This document shows, piece by piece, positions 35,899 to 45,440 of a stretch of 45,440 nt of DNA. Origin of the DNA: an uncultured Ectothiorhodospiraceae bacterium (GTDB lineage Bacteria; Pseudomonadota; Gammaproteobacteria; UBA9214); the NCBI GenBank assembly GCA_947258545.1, contig CAMYJI010000018.1:1-45440 (forward strand), read 5' to 3'. Below the pieces are notes generated by a model, which was given only the letters and a program-made list of their open reading frames with translations, had not been told where the DNA came from and did not search any database. Both the position numbers and the translations under genes were made by a program. Positions within the stretch are counted from its first letter, which is position 1. Every line of letters begins with the position of its first letter.

Positions 35899-36206
35899 AG
35901 ACAAGAATTCACCGCGGAGACGCGGAGGACGCAGAGAAAACAATATTTCAATATGCACAAAACTATTCGCCGCAAAGGCGCAACGGACGCAAAGAAAGAA
36001 TTATTGTAACAACTCCGAACCGGTGAACGGCAAAGGTGCGGTCATTAACGAATGTTGAAGTGTGGTTTATTATTGGCATGTTCTGTGTTTTGACTTTGCG
36101 TCCTTTGCGCCTTTGCGGTGAGATGTTTATTTTTGACTCTGCGTCCTCTGCGTCTCTGCGGTAGATTGTTATTTTTGTATATCGAATACCAGCCACCGGT
36201 ACAGTT
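35899..36206. repeat. Nested inverted-repeat element D (glyS-mazG gap)
   Basis: Best-preserved copy of the nested repeat. The outer arms at 35907-35940 (TTCACCGCGGAGACGCGGAG, then GACGCAGAG) and 36131-36164 (GACTCTGCGTCCTCTGCGTC, then TCTGCGGTAGA) enclose inner arms at 35965-36000 (CGCCGCAAAGGCGCAACGG, then ACGCAAAG) and 36090-36121 (TGACTTTGCGTCCTTTGCGC, then CTTTGCGGTGA). The core contains AATTATTGTAACAACTCC at 35999-36016, shared with element A. It fills almost the entire 308-bp gap; nothing else is recognisable. Confidence 0.87.
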
Positions 36207-36542
36207 ATGAGTGACAATGATTCCTACAAAGACATGCTGGCTGCCGTACAGGCCTTTCATGACAAACATGACTTCAGGAACACCGGTGGCGAGGAACTCG
36301 CCTACCGCGTTGCACTGATGACCGAAGAGCTTGGCGAGATCTCGGCCTGTATCACCAAGGGCAAGGATACGCACAAGCTTGCCGAGGAATGCGCCGACCT
36401 GTTTATCCTGCTGATCGGCACCACAATTGCGGCGGACTTCGATCTCAAGGCTGCCTTCTGGGCCAAAATGGACATGCTCATGCAACGCGATTCGCGCATG
36501 ATCAATGGCCGCATCCGCGTATCAGAGTTCAGGGATACCTGA
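36207..36542 (+). CDS. MazG-like nucleotide pyrophosphohydrolase domain protein
   Basis: Small cytoplasmic protein of 111 residues with the MazG/all-alpha NTP pyrophosphatase pattern: MTEELGEISACITKG provides ExxE metal ligands, and AEECADLFILLIG the second ExxD pair. Such enzymes hydrolyse (deoxy)nucleoside triphosphates to monophosphates; the preferred nucleotide is unknown. It is inserted between glyS and gmhB, which are adjacent in Pseudomonas. Confidence 0.85.
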   Translation: MSDNDSYKDMLAAVQAFHDKHDFRNTGGEELAYRVALMTEELGEISACITKGKDTHKLAEECADLFILLIGTTIAADFDLKAAFWAKMDMLMQRDSRMINGRIRVSEFRDT

Positions 36543-36552
36543 TGTCGAATCG

Positions 36553-37101
36553 ATGAAACTAGTTATCCTTGAACGCGATGGTGTCATCAATGAAAATCTG
36601 CACGACGCGGTTACCTCACCCGCCGAGTGGAAACCCATTCCCGGCAGCCTGGCGGCCATTGCACGTCTGCATCGTGCCGGCTGGCGCATTGTCGTGGCCA
36701 CCAACCAGGACGGGATCGCCCGCAAGCAGCTCGATATGGATGCACTGGTGCTGATCCACGACAAAATGCACAGGGCCGTGACCGAGGCCGGAGGCCTCAT
36801 CGATGCGGTATTTTTCTGCCCGCATGCTGCGGTCGAGGACTGTGAATGCCGCAAACCCAAACCCGGACTGTTCCTGGACATCGCCCGCCGTCTGCGCGTG
36901 GATCTGAAAAGTGTGCCGGTCATTGGGCACTCCCTGGATGACCTGCAGGCGGCCCGTGCCGTGGGTGCACACCCTATTCTGGTCAAGACCGGCAAGGGCG
37001 CCGAGACCCTCACCCATCCCGACCTGGGTTCGAATGTCTCCGTCTTCAGGGATCTGACCAGTGCAGTCGATGCCCTGTTGACCCCCGATGCCGGCTCATA
37101 A
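36553..37101 (+). CDS. gmhB: GmhB-like HAD phosphatase with altered active-site aspartates
   Basis: Homologue of D-glycero-beta-D-manno-heptose-1,7-bisphosphate 7-phosphatase (lipopolysaccharide core heptose pathway), 182 residues from the ATG at 36553. The zinc site of the family (C89, H91, C97, C99 in FCPHAAVEDCECRKPKPG) and motif II (VVATNQDGIAR) are intact. But motif I reads ILERDG instead of LDRDG: the nucleophile aspartate is glutamate (E7, codon GAA). Motif IV reads IGHSLDD instead of GDxxxD, so a magnesium ligand is histidine (H126). The enzyme may be slow or inactive. Position next to plsC and glyS matches Pseudomonas. Confidence 0.88.
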   Translation: MKLVILERDGVINENLHDAVTSPAEWKPIPGSLAAIARLHRAGWRIVVATNQDGIARKQLDMDALVLIHDKMHRAVTEAGGLIDAVFFCPHAAVEDCECRKPKPGLFLDIARRLRVDLKSVPVIGHSLDDLQAARAVGAHPILVKTGKGAETLTHPDLGSNVSVFRDLTSAVDALLTPDAGS

Positions 37102-37106
37102 GTCCC

Positions 37107-37865
37107 ATGGCAACCATACCACCGCGCGCTGACGCCCCCTCCCTGTTTGTACTGTACCTGCGCGCCGCGGCCTTCTGGCTGGTGTTCGCCACAACCACCC
37201 TGATAGCCGGCATTCTGGTGATATTCATGTTTCCGTTGTCACTGGCAAGCCGCCAGGCATTCGTCAACGGCTATGTACATTTCATCCTCTGGTGGCTAGG
37301 CATCACCTGCAGGCTATATCACGAAATACAGGGCCACGAACACATTCCCACCGAACCCTGTATCGTGTTCTCCAAGCACCAGTCCACCTGGGAAACCTTT
37401 GCCCTTCAGATCATGTTTCCGTCCCAGATCTGGGTCGCCAAACGTGAACTGCTCTGGATCCCGATTTTCGGCTGGGCCCTGGCGCTGATGAAACCGATCG
37501 CACTCAACCGCAGCAGTGGACGCGCGGCCGTCGAACAGCTGGTCAAGCAAGGTAAGGAACGCCTTGCCGCGGGCCTCTGGGTCATTCTGTTTCCCGAGGG
37601 GACCCGGGTGGCGCCAGGCAAAAAGGGACGTTACAAGATCGGTGGCGCGGTACTCGCTGAACGCTCGGGGTACCCGATTATCCCCGTTGCCCACAATGCC
37701 GGCGAATACTGGCCACGCCGCAGCTTTATCAAACATCCCGGCACCATCCAGGTACGCATCGGGCCGCCGATTTCTCCCAGCGGGAAAACTGCCCAGGAGA
37801 TACTCAAGGAGAGCTCCGGATGGATTGAAACCAACATGGTGGAGATCACCACCCTGCAGGACTGA
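37107..37865 (+). CDS. plsC: 1-acyl-sn-glycerol-3-phosphate acyltransferase family protein
   Basis: Inner-membrane lysophospholipid acyltransferase of 252 residues, expected to make phosphatidic acid. An N-terminal membrane segment covers about residues 18-45. The acceptor-site motifs are present as SKHQSTWET (HX4E rather than the textbook HX4D), KRELLWIPIFGW, LNRSSGRAAVEQL and FPEGTRVAPG. The HX4E form may be normal for this subfamily. The gene is 5 bp downstream of gmhB; in Pseudomonas the same pair sits beside gyrB. Confidence 0.9.
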   Translation: MATIPPRADAPSLFVLYLRAAAFWLVFATTTLIAGILVIFMFPLSLASRQAFVNGYVHFILWWLGITCRLYHEIQGHEHIPTEPCIVFSKHQSTWETFALQIMFPSQIWVAKRELLWIPIFGWALALMKPIALNRSSGRAAVEQLVKQGKERLAAGLWVILFPEGTRVAPGKKGRYKIGGAVLAERSGYPIIPVAHNAGEYWPRRSFIKHPGTIQVRIGPPISPSGKTAQEILKESSGWIETNMVEITTLQD

Positions 37866-38266
37866 TCCTCGTCGCTGATCCCCTTACCCTATAAGCTCGA
37901 TAGCCTAGGCAAAATACAGGTATAAACTATATATAGGGTTTACTTTAAATTTAAACCGGTTCACCAGAACGATCAGACTTAATGTCATTCCTGGCTCAAC
38001 GTTCGGGTTAGTCAAAGAAGACTAATTATTTAATGTAAACATAAATAATATGGTATACACAAATATTAACTATTTGATTTTATACATATTAGATCTGTTA
38101 AAAAATATTGACTATGCCACGAAACGGCCCCCTTCATTCTGCCGTATTCAGTCAGGCAAGCCGAATCAGAGGCCGGCAAGACCTCGCGGGATATCCGGGA
38201 ACGGTTGTAGGGAGTAAAGACGGATCCCCCTGCATTCAGGCAGGATCACTGCCTGACAGGGAGGTG
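37866..38266. other. A/T-rich intergenic region between plsC and gyrB
   Basis: A 401-bp gap between convergent genes. Bases about 37905-38110 are strongly A/T-rich compared with the GC-rich genes on both sides, and include TATAAACTATATATAGGG and a small hairpin TTAGTC-AAAGAA-GACTAA at 38008-38025 that could terminate plsC. The remaining part returns to normal base composition and ends with the gyrB hairpin at 38228-38261. No supported gene was found. Confidence 0.6.
38228..38261 (-). terminator. Strong hairpin after gyrB
   Basis: Minus-strand stem CCCTG-t-CAGGCAG, loop TGATC, CTGCCTG-aatg-CAGGG, beginning 6 bp after the gyrB stop codon. Twelve base pairs with one internal loop; no T-run follows, so termination without Rho is not assured. 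Confidence 0.5.
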
Positions 38267-40714
<2,448 letters not shown>

Positions 40715-41809
40715 TTATAGCACTTCCTGTATGTCGCCATGTTCCACGTGAAACCTTGTATGTGTCGGCCACGCGGCAAGATCCAGCGCCTGGGTATCGA
40801 TCGCAGTCACGACGACCTGGGTCTCCAGTTCTGCCAGGCCCGATAGCACCCGCGCCTGATGCTCGGCATCCAGTTCACTCGCCAGGTCGTCCAGCAAAAA
40901 GACCCCCTTCGGCGCGGCCAGTGCATGTTGCAGCTTTACCTGCCCCAGCAGGAACGCGACAATAATGGTCTTCTGTTGCCCCCGGGAGTAATGGGCCTGG
41001 GCAGACCGGTCATCCACCAATAAGGCAAAATCCGCCCGGTGGGGTCCGGCGTGCGTATAACCCCGCGCCCGATCCTTATCCAGGGATTTATCCAGGGCCA
41101 CAGGCAAACTCAGGTCCTGTGTCCAGCCCGGCTGGTAACGAATAACAAAGGTCTTGCCGGGAAGCAGGGCCGCCAGCTCCCGGGCAACATACCCGGAGAG
41201 GTCCTTGAGGTAATCGCGCCGCAACCGGTCCAGGGCAACAGCCGTTTCCACCAGTTCCTTGTTCCAGGCCGTAACCTGTGGCACGGGCGCTTGGGCTCTC
41301 AGGGCTGCATTGCGCTGACGCAAGGCACGGGCATAGCGCTGCCAGACATTCCGGTAATTGTGTTCCACATGAAACAGCGCCCAGTCGAGCGACTGACGCC
41401 GGTAGCGCGGGCCCCCGCTCAGGATGTTAACGGTATCCCCGGTCATCAGGTGGACCGGGAAACGGCCCGCAAGATCCGAGAGCCTTTTCAGGGGCCGGCC
41501 TTCCAGGTGGATATCATAGCTCCCGGGTCGACGCTGGACCCCGACCGGTATGACCCGGCCGTCCGACAAACCGACGCGCCCGACCACGCGAAAGGCCGCC
41601 TGCCCATAACGGATGAGCTGGTTGGCATCATGAGTTCGAAAGGAACGTACCCGCCCGAGACAGTACACGGCCTCCAACAGGCTGGTCTTGCCGGCTGCAT
41701 TGGGGCCGGTTATCAGGTTAAGTGCGGGGGAAAAGCTAAGCTGTGCAGTTTCGATATTCCGGAATTGACCGATATCGAGTGTCTGCAGTCCCGTGGCGAA
41801 AGCTGGCAA
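40715..41809 (-). CDS. recF: DNA replication and repair protein RecF
   Basis: SMC-like ATPase of 364 residues that helps load RecA at gaps. The Walker A motif GPNAAGKTSLLEAVY is near residue 34; the signature motif region YSRGQQKTIIVAFLLGQ and Walker B FLLDDLASELD are visible. The N-terminal LDIGQFRNIETAQLSFSP is characteristic. It is 46 bp downstream of dnaN and 27 bp upstream of gyrB, so the three are probably co-transcribed. Confidence 0.96.
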   Translation of the reverse strand: MPAFATGLQTLDIGQFRNIETAQLSFSPALNLITGPNAAGKTSLLEAVYCLGRVRSFRTHDANQLIRYGQAAFRVVGRVGLSDGRVIPVGVQRRPGSYDIHLEGRPLKRLSDLAGRFPVHLMTGDTVNILSGGPRYRRQSLDWALFHVEHNYRNVWQRYARALRQRNAALRAQAPVPQVTAWNKELVETAVALDRLRRDYLKDLSGYVARELAALLPGKTFVIRYQPGWTQDLSLPVALDKSLDKDRARGYTHAGPHRADFALLVDDRSAQAHYSRGQQKTIIVAFLLGQVKLQHALAAPKGVFLLDDLASELDAEHQARVLSGLAELETQVVVTAIDTQALDLAAWPTHTRFHVEHGDIQEVL

Positions 41810-41855
41810 TGAAATCAGAAACTGTAAGCAGGGGCGATACGCTGGACAGTGGCTA

Positions 41856-42956
41856 TCACAGACGCATCGGCATAACTACATAGCGACATTCGCTCACCCC
41901 CGGTGCATGTATCAGCGCACTGCTGTTGGCATCACTCAACAGCACCTCGACCTCTGGAGTTTGAATAGCACTCAGCACGTCCAGAAGATAGGTTACGTTG
42001 AACCCGATCAGCAGGGGTTCATGCGCAAAGGCGACCTCGATTTCTTCAACCGCCTCTTCCTGTTCAGGGTTATGTGCTTGAATTTTAAGATTATTTTTTG
42101 AAATATCCAGGCGAATCCCGCGATATTTTTCATTGGACAGGATCGATGTCCGGGTCAGTGCCTGACGCAACATCTCACGCTCGATCACCAGGCTCTTGTC
42201 GGCCCCCTTGGGAATGACACGATGGTAGTCGGGGAAACGCCCATCGATCAACTTGGAGGTAAAACGCAGCGCACTGGTGGTGATGCGGATATGGTTGCTG
42301 CCGATCTCGACCTGCACCTCGGCATCGTCCTCCTCCAGCAGCCGGTGCAGCTCCTGCACCCCCTTGCGCGGCACAATGACCTGTTGTTCGGTGATATCAC
42401 CGGTGTCCAGGGCGAACTCGCATAACGCCAGCCGATGGCCGTCGGTGGCCACGCCCCGTAAGGTACCGTTGGCCGTTTCCAGCATCAGGCCGTTCAGGTA
42501 GTAGCGCACATCCTGCTGGGCCATGGAAAAGGCGGTGCGGTCGATCAGTGCCCGCAGGGCGTTTTGAGCAACCGCCAACTTGCTTGCGCTCTTGATCTTG
42601 TCGACCATCGGAAATTCACTGGCTGGCAGGGTGGCCAGGGTAAAACGACTCATGCCGGAGCGGATTTGTGCGCGCTCATTCTTGATGGTGATATCGATGT
42701 CCGCCGCTTCAGGCAGTGTGCGGCAAATGTCCAGCAGTTTGCGTGCCGGCAGTGTGATGTCACCGGTCTCCGTGACCGCAACCTTTGCCTGTGCCTGCAG
42801 TTCGACTTCGAGATCCGTGGCCGTCAGCTTGAGACTTTTCTTGGTGGCATTGAGTAACACATTACCCAGTATCGGAAGGGTTTGACGACGTTCAACCACA
42901 CCGGCTACCTGTTGCAGTGGTTTGAGCAGGGTTTCACGCTGAATGGAAAATTTCAT
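41856..42956 (-). CDS. dnaN: DNA polymerase III beta subunit (sliding clamp)
   Basis: Processivity clamp of the replicative polymerase, 366 residues, forming a dimeric ring of three repeated domains per monomer. The N terminus MKFSIQRETLLKPLQQVAGVVERRQTLP is split here as MKFSIQRETLLKPLQQV, the canonical opening, and the protein ends YVVMPMRL, which helps form the peptide-binding pocket. It is separated from dnaA by 201 bp holding a cluster of DnaA boxes. Confidence 0.97.
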   Translation of the reverse strand: MKFSIQRETLLKPLQQVAGVVERRQTLPILGNVLLNATKKSLKLTATDLEVELQAQAKVAVTETGDITLPARKLLDICRTLPEAADIDITIKNERAQIRSGMSRFTLATLPASEFPMVDKIKSASKLAVAQNALRALIDRTAFSMAQQDVRYYLNGLMLETANGTLRGVATDGHRLALCEFALDTGDITEQQVIVPRKGVQELHRLLEEDDAEVQVEIGSNHIRITTSALRFTSKLIDGRFPDYHRVIPKGADKSLVIEREMLRQALTRTSILSNEKYRGIRLDISKNNLKIQAHNPEQEEAVEEIEVAFAHEPLLIGFNVTYLLDVLSAIQTPEVEVLLSDANSSALIHAPGVSECRYVVMPMRL

Positions 42957-43157
42957 AATAGATATATTTAATATTTTTAAAGATGATTGTTAATGTAATT
43001 AAGCACGCCGAATGCTGTGGGTAAGCAGTATAAACACTTTATCTACAGTCGGTTGTAAAGAGTATATCCGGCAGTAAAAACCTGTGATGAACGGTGGGCA
43101 AACTGTGGATAACAGGGGATAAAAATAGCGCGGATTGTTATCCACACCTTACCCACA
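42957..43157. other. Candidate oriC between dnaN and dnaA
   Basis: Five DnaA boxes within 142 bp: TGTGGGTAA (43016-43024), TTATCTACA (43039-43047), TGTGGATAA (43104-43112, perfect), TTATCCACA (43138-43146, perfect) and TTACCCACA (43149-43157). They lie beside a very A/T-rich stretch (42957-43000) suited to unwinding. The dnaA-rpmH gap, the other usual place for an origin, has only one box. A regulatory role for dnaN is an alternative, but box density plus the unwinding-type stretch favours an origin. Confidence 0.7.
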
Positions 43158-44507
43158 TTATGTCGTCAGGGTTCTCAACAGGTTGCTATAGTCCTCGTTG
43201 ATGCGCGCATCGCTTTCCTTGAGTTCTACCACCTTGCGGCAGGCATGCAGGACCGTGGTATGGTCGCGGCCACCAAAGGCATCACCAATCTCGGGCAGGC
43301 TGTGCGTTGTCAGTTCCTTCGCCAGTGCCATGGCGACCTGGCGCGGCCGGGTAATGGTGCGGCTGCGGCGCGGCGACAGCAGGTCGGCGACCCGGATCTT
43401 GTAGTATTCCGCCACCACCTTCTGGATGTTGTCGATGGTCACCAGCTTGTCCTGCAGGGCCAGCAGGTCGCGCAGGGCCTCCTTGGTGAATTCCAGCGTA
43501 ATGGGACGTCCGGTGAACCGGGCACTGGCCATGACCCGACGCAGGGCGCCTTCCAGTTCACGGATGTTGGACTGGATGCGCTTGGCAATGAAAAACGCCA
43601 CGTCATCCGGCAGCTCGATATTGTTCTGGGTGGCCTTGTTCATGAGAATGGCCACGCGGGTTTCCAGTTCCGCCGGTTCGATCGCGGCGGTCAGCCCCCA
43701 GCCGAACCGCGACTTGAGGCGCTCCTCGAGGCCATGGACCTCCTTGGGGTAACGGTCACAGGTCAGGATCACCTGCTGCTGACCTTCAAGTAACGCATTG
43801 AATGTATGAAAGAATTCCTCCTGTGAACGTTCCTTGCCGGCAAAAAACTGGATGTCATCGATGAGCAGGGCATCCACCGTCCGATAGAAGCGCTTGAACT
43901 CGTTAATGGCATTGTGCTGCAGCGCCTTGACCATGTCGGCGACAAAGCGTTCCGAATGCAGGTAGATCACGCGCGCCGCGGGGTTGCGCTCCAGGATCAG
44001 GTTGCCCACGGAGTGCATCAGGTGGGTCTTGCCGAGACCGACACCGCCATAGATGAACAGCGGATTGTACGCCCCGCCCGGATTTTCCCCGACCTGCATG
44101 GAGGCGGCGCGCGCCAGCTGGTTGGACTTGCCGCCGACAAAGGCATCGAAGGTGAAATCGGGATTCAGGTTGCTCTTGTACTGCACCGGGGCCGGCTGGT
44201 TGGCAACACCGGCCCGGGGGGTGGCGGACGGTGCCGTTGCCGGCAGCGGGTCGGCCACCCGGTGGCTGCTGCCGATATCGAGCTGGACCTCGGTGACTGC
44301 CTCGGGTCCGAGGTCATGCAGGGTACGCGAGATGGTATCGAAATGGTGTTTCATGACCCAGTCGAGCACAAACTGGTTGGGTGCCAGCAGGCGCAGGCTT
44401 TCCGGGGTTTCGACGGCGTGCAGGGGGCGTATCCAGGTGTTGAATTGTTGCTCGGGCAGTTCGTTTTCCAGACGAACCAGACATTTTTGCCAGAGCGATG
44501 CTTCCAC
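43158..44507 (-). CDS. dnaA: Chromosomal replication initiator protein DnaA
   Basis: AAA+ initiator of 449 residues. Domain I begins [20 protein letters not shown]; domain III has [19 protein letters not shown] (Walker A) and [19 protein letters not shown] (Walker B); domain IV has the DNA-binding signature [16 protein letters not shown]. The start is GTG at 44507 with GGGAG upstream (near 44519 on the minus strand). Domain II is short. A perfect DnaA box overlaps the probable promoter, consistent with autoregulation. Confidence 0.97.
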   Translation of the reverse strand: MEASLWQKCLVRLENELPEQQFNTWIRPLHAVETPESLRLLAPNQFVLDWVMKHHFDTISRTLHDLGPEAVTEVQLDIGSSHRVADPLPATAPSATPRAGVANQPAPVQYKSNLNPDFTFDAFVGGKSNQLARAASMQVGENPGGAYNPLFIYGGVGLGKTHLMHSVGNLILERNPAARVIYLHSERFVADMVKALQHNAINEFKRFYRTVDALLIDDIQFFAGKERSQEEFFHTFNALLEGQQQVILTCDRYPKEVHGLEERLKSRFGWGLTAAIEPAELETRVAILMNKATQNNIELPDDVAFFIAKRIQSNIRELEGALRRVMASARFTGRPITLEFTKEALRDLLALQDKLVTIDNIQKVVAEYYKIRVADLLSPRRSRTITRPRQVAMALAKELTTHSLPEIGDAFGGRDHTTVLHACRKVVELKESDARINEDYSNLLRTLTT

Positions 44508-44558
44508 CAGTCAAATCTCCCTTTTTGTCGTTGCAAGTCGGCTACCGAGGGGGAGCAG

Positions 44559-44587
44559 TCTATACCTGTCGCTGAAAGTTATCCACA
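44559..44587 (-). promoter_or_regulatory. Probable dnaA promoter with overlapping DnaA box
   Basis: On the minus strand TATAGA (44559-44564) can serve as a -10 box, and about 17 bp upstream the -35 region is covered by the perfect DnaA box TTATCCACA (44579-44587). Binding of DnaA there would block RNA polymerase. Confidence 0.5.
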
Positions 44588-44618
44588 CCCCGGGACGTCG
44601 GCCGGAGATCTTTTCCGG

Positions 44619-44624
44619 TTGACA
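44619..44624 (+). promoter_or_regulatory. -35 box for rpmH
   Basis: A perfect TTGACA about 92 bp upstream of rpmH, facing it. The -10 hexamer is not clear; CAGTAC at 44640-44645 is the best candidate but has a short spacer. The strength of the -35 fits a ribosomal-protein promoter. Confidence 0.4.
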
Positions 44625-44715
44625 GTGCGGGCGCTAAAACAGTACCCTTTGCGCCCTTTTCCCGCCCGCCGGTGGCGTGGACTACTTCATTGTTATTTTT
44701 GGAATTTAGTGTGCC

Positions 44716-44850
44716 ATGAAAAGAACATTTCAACCCAGCAACCTGAAGCGCAAGCGGACCCACGGCTTTCGTGCCCGCATGAGCACCAAGAGCGGTCGGG
44801 CCATCATCAAGGCACGTCGCGCCAAGGGCCGCGCACGGCTGTCTGTCTGA
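44716..44850 (+). CDS. rpmH: 50S ribosomal protein L34
   Basis: Small basic ribosomal protein of 44 residues, beginning [19 protein letters not shown] and ending KGRARLSV, essentially the family consensus. It opens the conserved rpmH-rnpA-yidD series, transcribed away from dnaA. Confidence 0.97.
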   Translation: MKRTFQPSNLKRKRTHGFRARMSTKSGRAIIKARRAKGRARLSV

Positions 44851-44871
44851 AGCGGCATCCTGCGTCCTGGC

Positions 44872-45228
44872 GTGACGCGTTTCCCACGGCAGGTGCGTCT
44901 GACAGGGCCGGCCGAATTCAAACGGGTTTTTGATGGCTGTCGCTGCAAGGCAAGCGACCGCTGGTTCACGGCATTGGCCATTCCTAATGACCGGGAGTCC
45001 CCGCGACTGGGTCTGGTGGTCTCCCGCAAGGCGGCGCACAGGGCCGTGGCGCGCAACCGGATCAAGCGCCAGGTCCGGGAAAGCTTCCGCCACACGCAGT
45101 CCCGGCTGGGGGGGCTGGACATCGTCGTTATCGGACGCCCCGGCATCGACCTGCAGGACAACAAGGCCCTGACCCAGGCATTGGATAAACTCTGGACACG
45201 ATTGATCAAGAAATGCGCTGGCTCGTAA
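44872..45228 (+). CDS. rnpA: Ribonuclease P protein component
   Basis: Protein subunit of RNase P, 118 residues, which assists the catalytic RNA in maturing tRNA 5' ends. The signature RNR region reads [16 protein letters not shown], and the N terminus [19 protein letters not shown] is typical. The start is GTG at 44872, 21 bp after rpmH. Its 3' end overlaps yidD by 16 bp. Confidence 0.96.
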   Translation: MTRFPRQVRLTGPAEFKRVFDGCRCKASDRWFTALAIPNDRESPRLGLVVSRKAAHRAVARNRIKRQVRESFRHTQSRLGGLDIVVIGRPGIDLQDNKALTQALDKLWTRLIKKCAGS

Positions 45229-45440
45229 TACAGCTCATCAAGGCCTATCGCTTGCTGCTCAGTCCCTGGGTGGGCGGGCATTGCCGTTTTCATCCCACCT
45301 GCTCCTGTTATGCCATTACCGCCATTGAACGCTTCGGCGTGCTGCGCGGCAGTGTCCTGGCAGCGCGCCGCCTGTTTCGCTGTCACCCGTGGCACGAGGG
45401 CGGCATCGATCCGGTGCCCGACAAGGACGTGAGTCACAGC
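45213..45440 (+). CDS. yidD: Membrane protein insertion efficiency factor YidD (3' end outside window)
   Basis: The first 76 codons of the small membrane-associated protein that follows rnpA and precedes yidC. The signature [19 protein letters not shown] and the [17 protein letters not shown] segment are complete. The reading frame is still open at the end of the window. The ATG lies inside the end of rnpA, the normal overlap. Confidence 0.95.
   Translation, partial: MRWLVIQLIKAYRLLLSPWVGGHCRFHPTCSCYAITAIERFGVLRGSVLAARRLFRCHPWHEGGIDPVPDKDVSHS

Overview
The window is a chromosomal segment of a gammaproteobacterium, and it includes the replication-origin neighbourhood. Gene content and order follow blocks familiar from Pseudomonas and Escherichia: lptM-lysA-dapF-DUF484-xerC, hslV-hslU-DUF971-ubiE-ubiJ-ubiB, gpmI-envC-ctpA-yibQ, yibN-secB-gpsA-trmL, glnA-DUF4124-ntrB-ntrC, glyQ-glyS-gmhB-plsC, and gyrB-recF-dnaN-dnaA next to rpmH-rnpA-yidD. 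A class 1B dihydroorotate dehydrogenase, the loss of grxC between yibN and secB, and several sulfur-handling genes point away from enteric bacteria, perhaps to a Chromatiales-like or other sulfur-metabolising lineage; this placement is inference. No rRNA, tRNA, CRISPR array, prophage or intact transposase gene was seen.

Layout. 1-5836: 3' end of argH, a PAS/degenerate-GGDEF protein, an esterase, then the lysine/peptidoglycan precursor genes lysA and dapF with lptM and DUF484. 5858-12937: xerC, the HslVU protease, a DUF971 protein, and a tightly overlapped ubiE-RDD-ubiJ-ubiB run for ubiquinone synthesis. 13079-19896 (minus strand): a DUF389 membrane protein, then yajL-like, yibQ-like, ctpA, envC and gpmI, an envelope/cell-division block. 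20090-24114: an ArsR-family regulator with a persulfide-sensor-like cysteine pair, a rhodanese, secB, gpsA, trmL and pyrD. 24132-29198 (minus): ntrC, ntrB, DUF4124 and glnA, with a recognisable sigma-54 promoter and NtrC operators. 29417-32668 (minus): a CDF metal transporter, TusA, a PP-loop thiolase-like enzyme and an unknown protein. 32918-37865: glyQ, glyS, a MazG-like protein, a GmhB homologue with altered active-site residues, and a PlsC-like acyltransferase. 38267-44507 (minus): gyrB, recF, dnaN, dnaA, with a DnaA-box cluster between dnaN and dnaA that is the best oriC candidate. 44716-45440: rpmH, rnpA and the start of yidD.

Two families of small dispersed elements occupy the intergenic spaces. 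One (four copies, near 4.1, 27.6, 32.0 and 36.0 kb) is built from inverted arms carrying three CGCAAAG-type repeats, and in two copies a second pair of CGCAGAG-type arms is nested around the first. The other (12958-13080 and 22533-22656) is a MITE-like unit of about 123 bp with 19-bp terminal inverted repeats. Both copies lie between convergent genes, and at three of four ends the element supplies the AG of the neighbouring gene's TAG stop codon. The observations most worth a second look are these two families, the GmhB substitutions, the SqrR-like regulator with its rhodanese, the PP-loop/TusA pair, the NtrC/sigma-54 wiring, and the oriC candidate.
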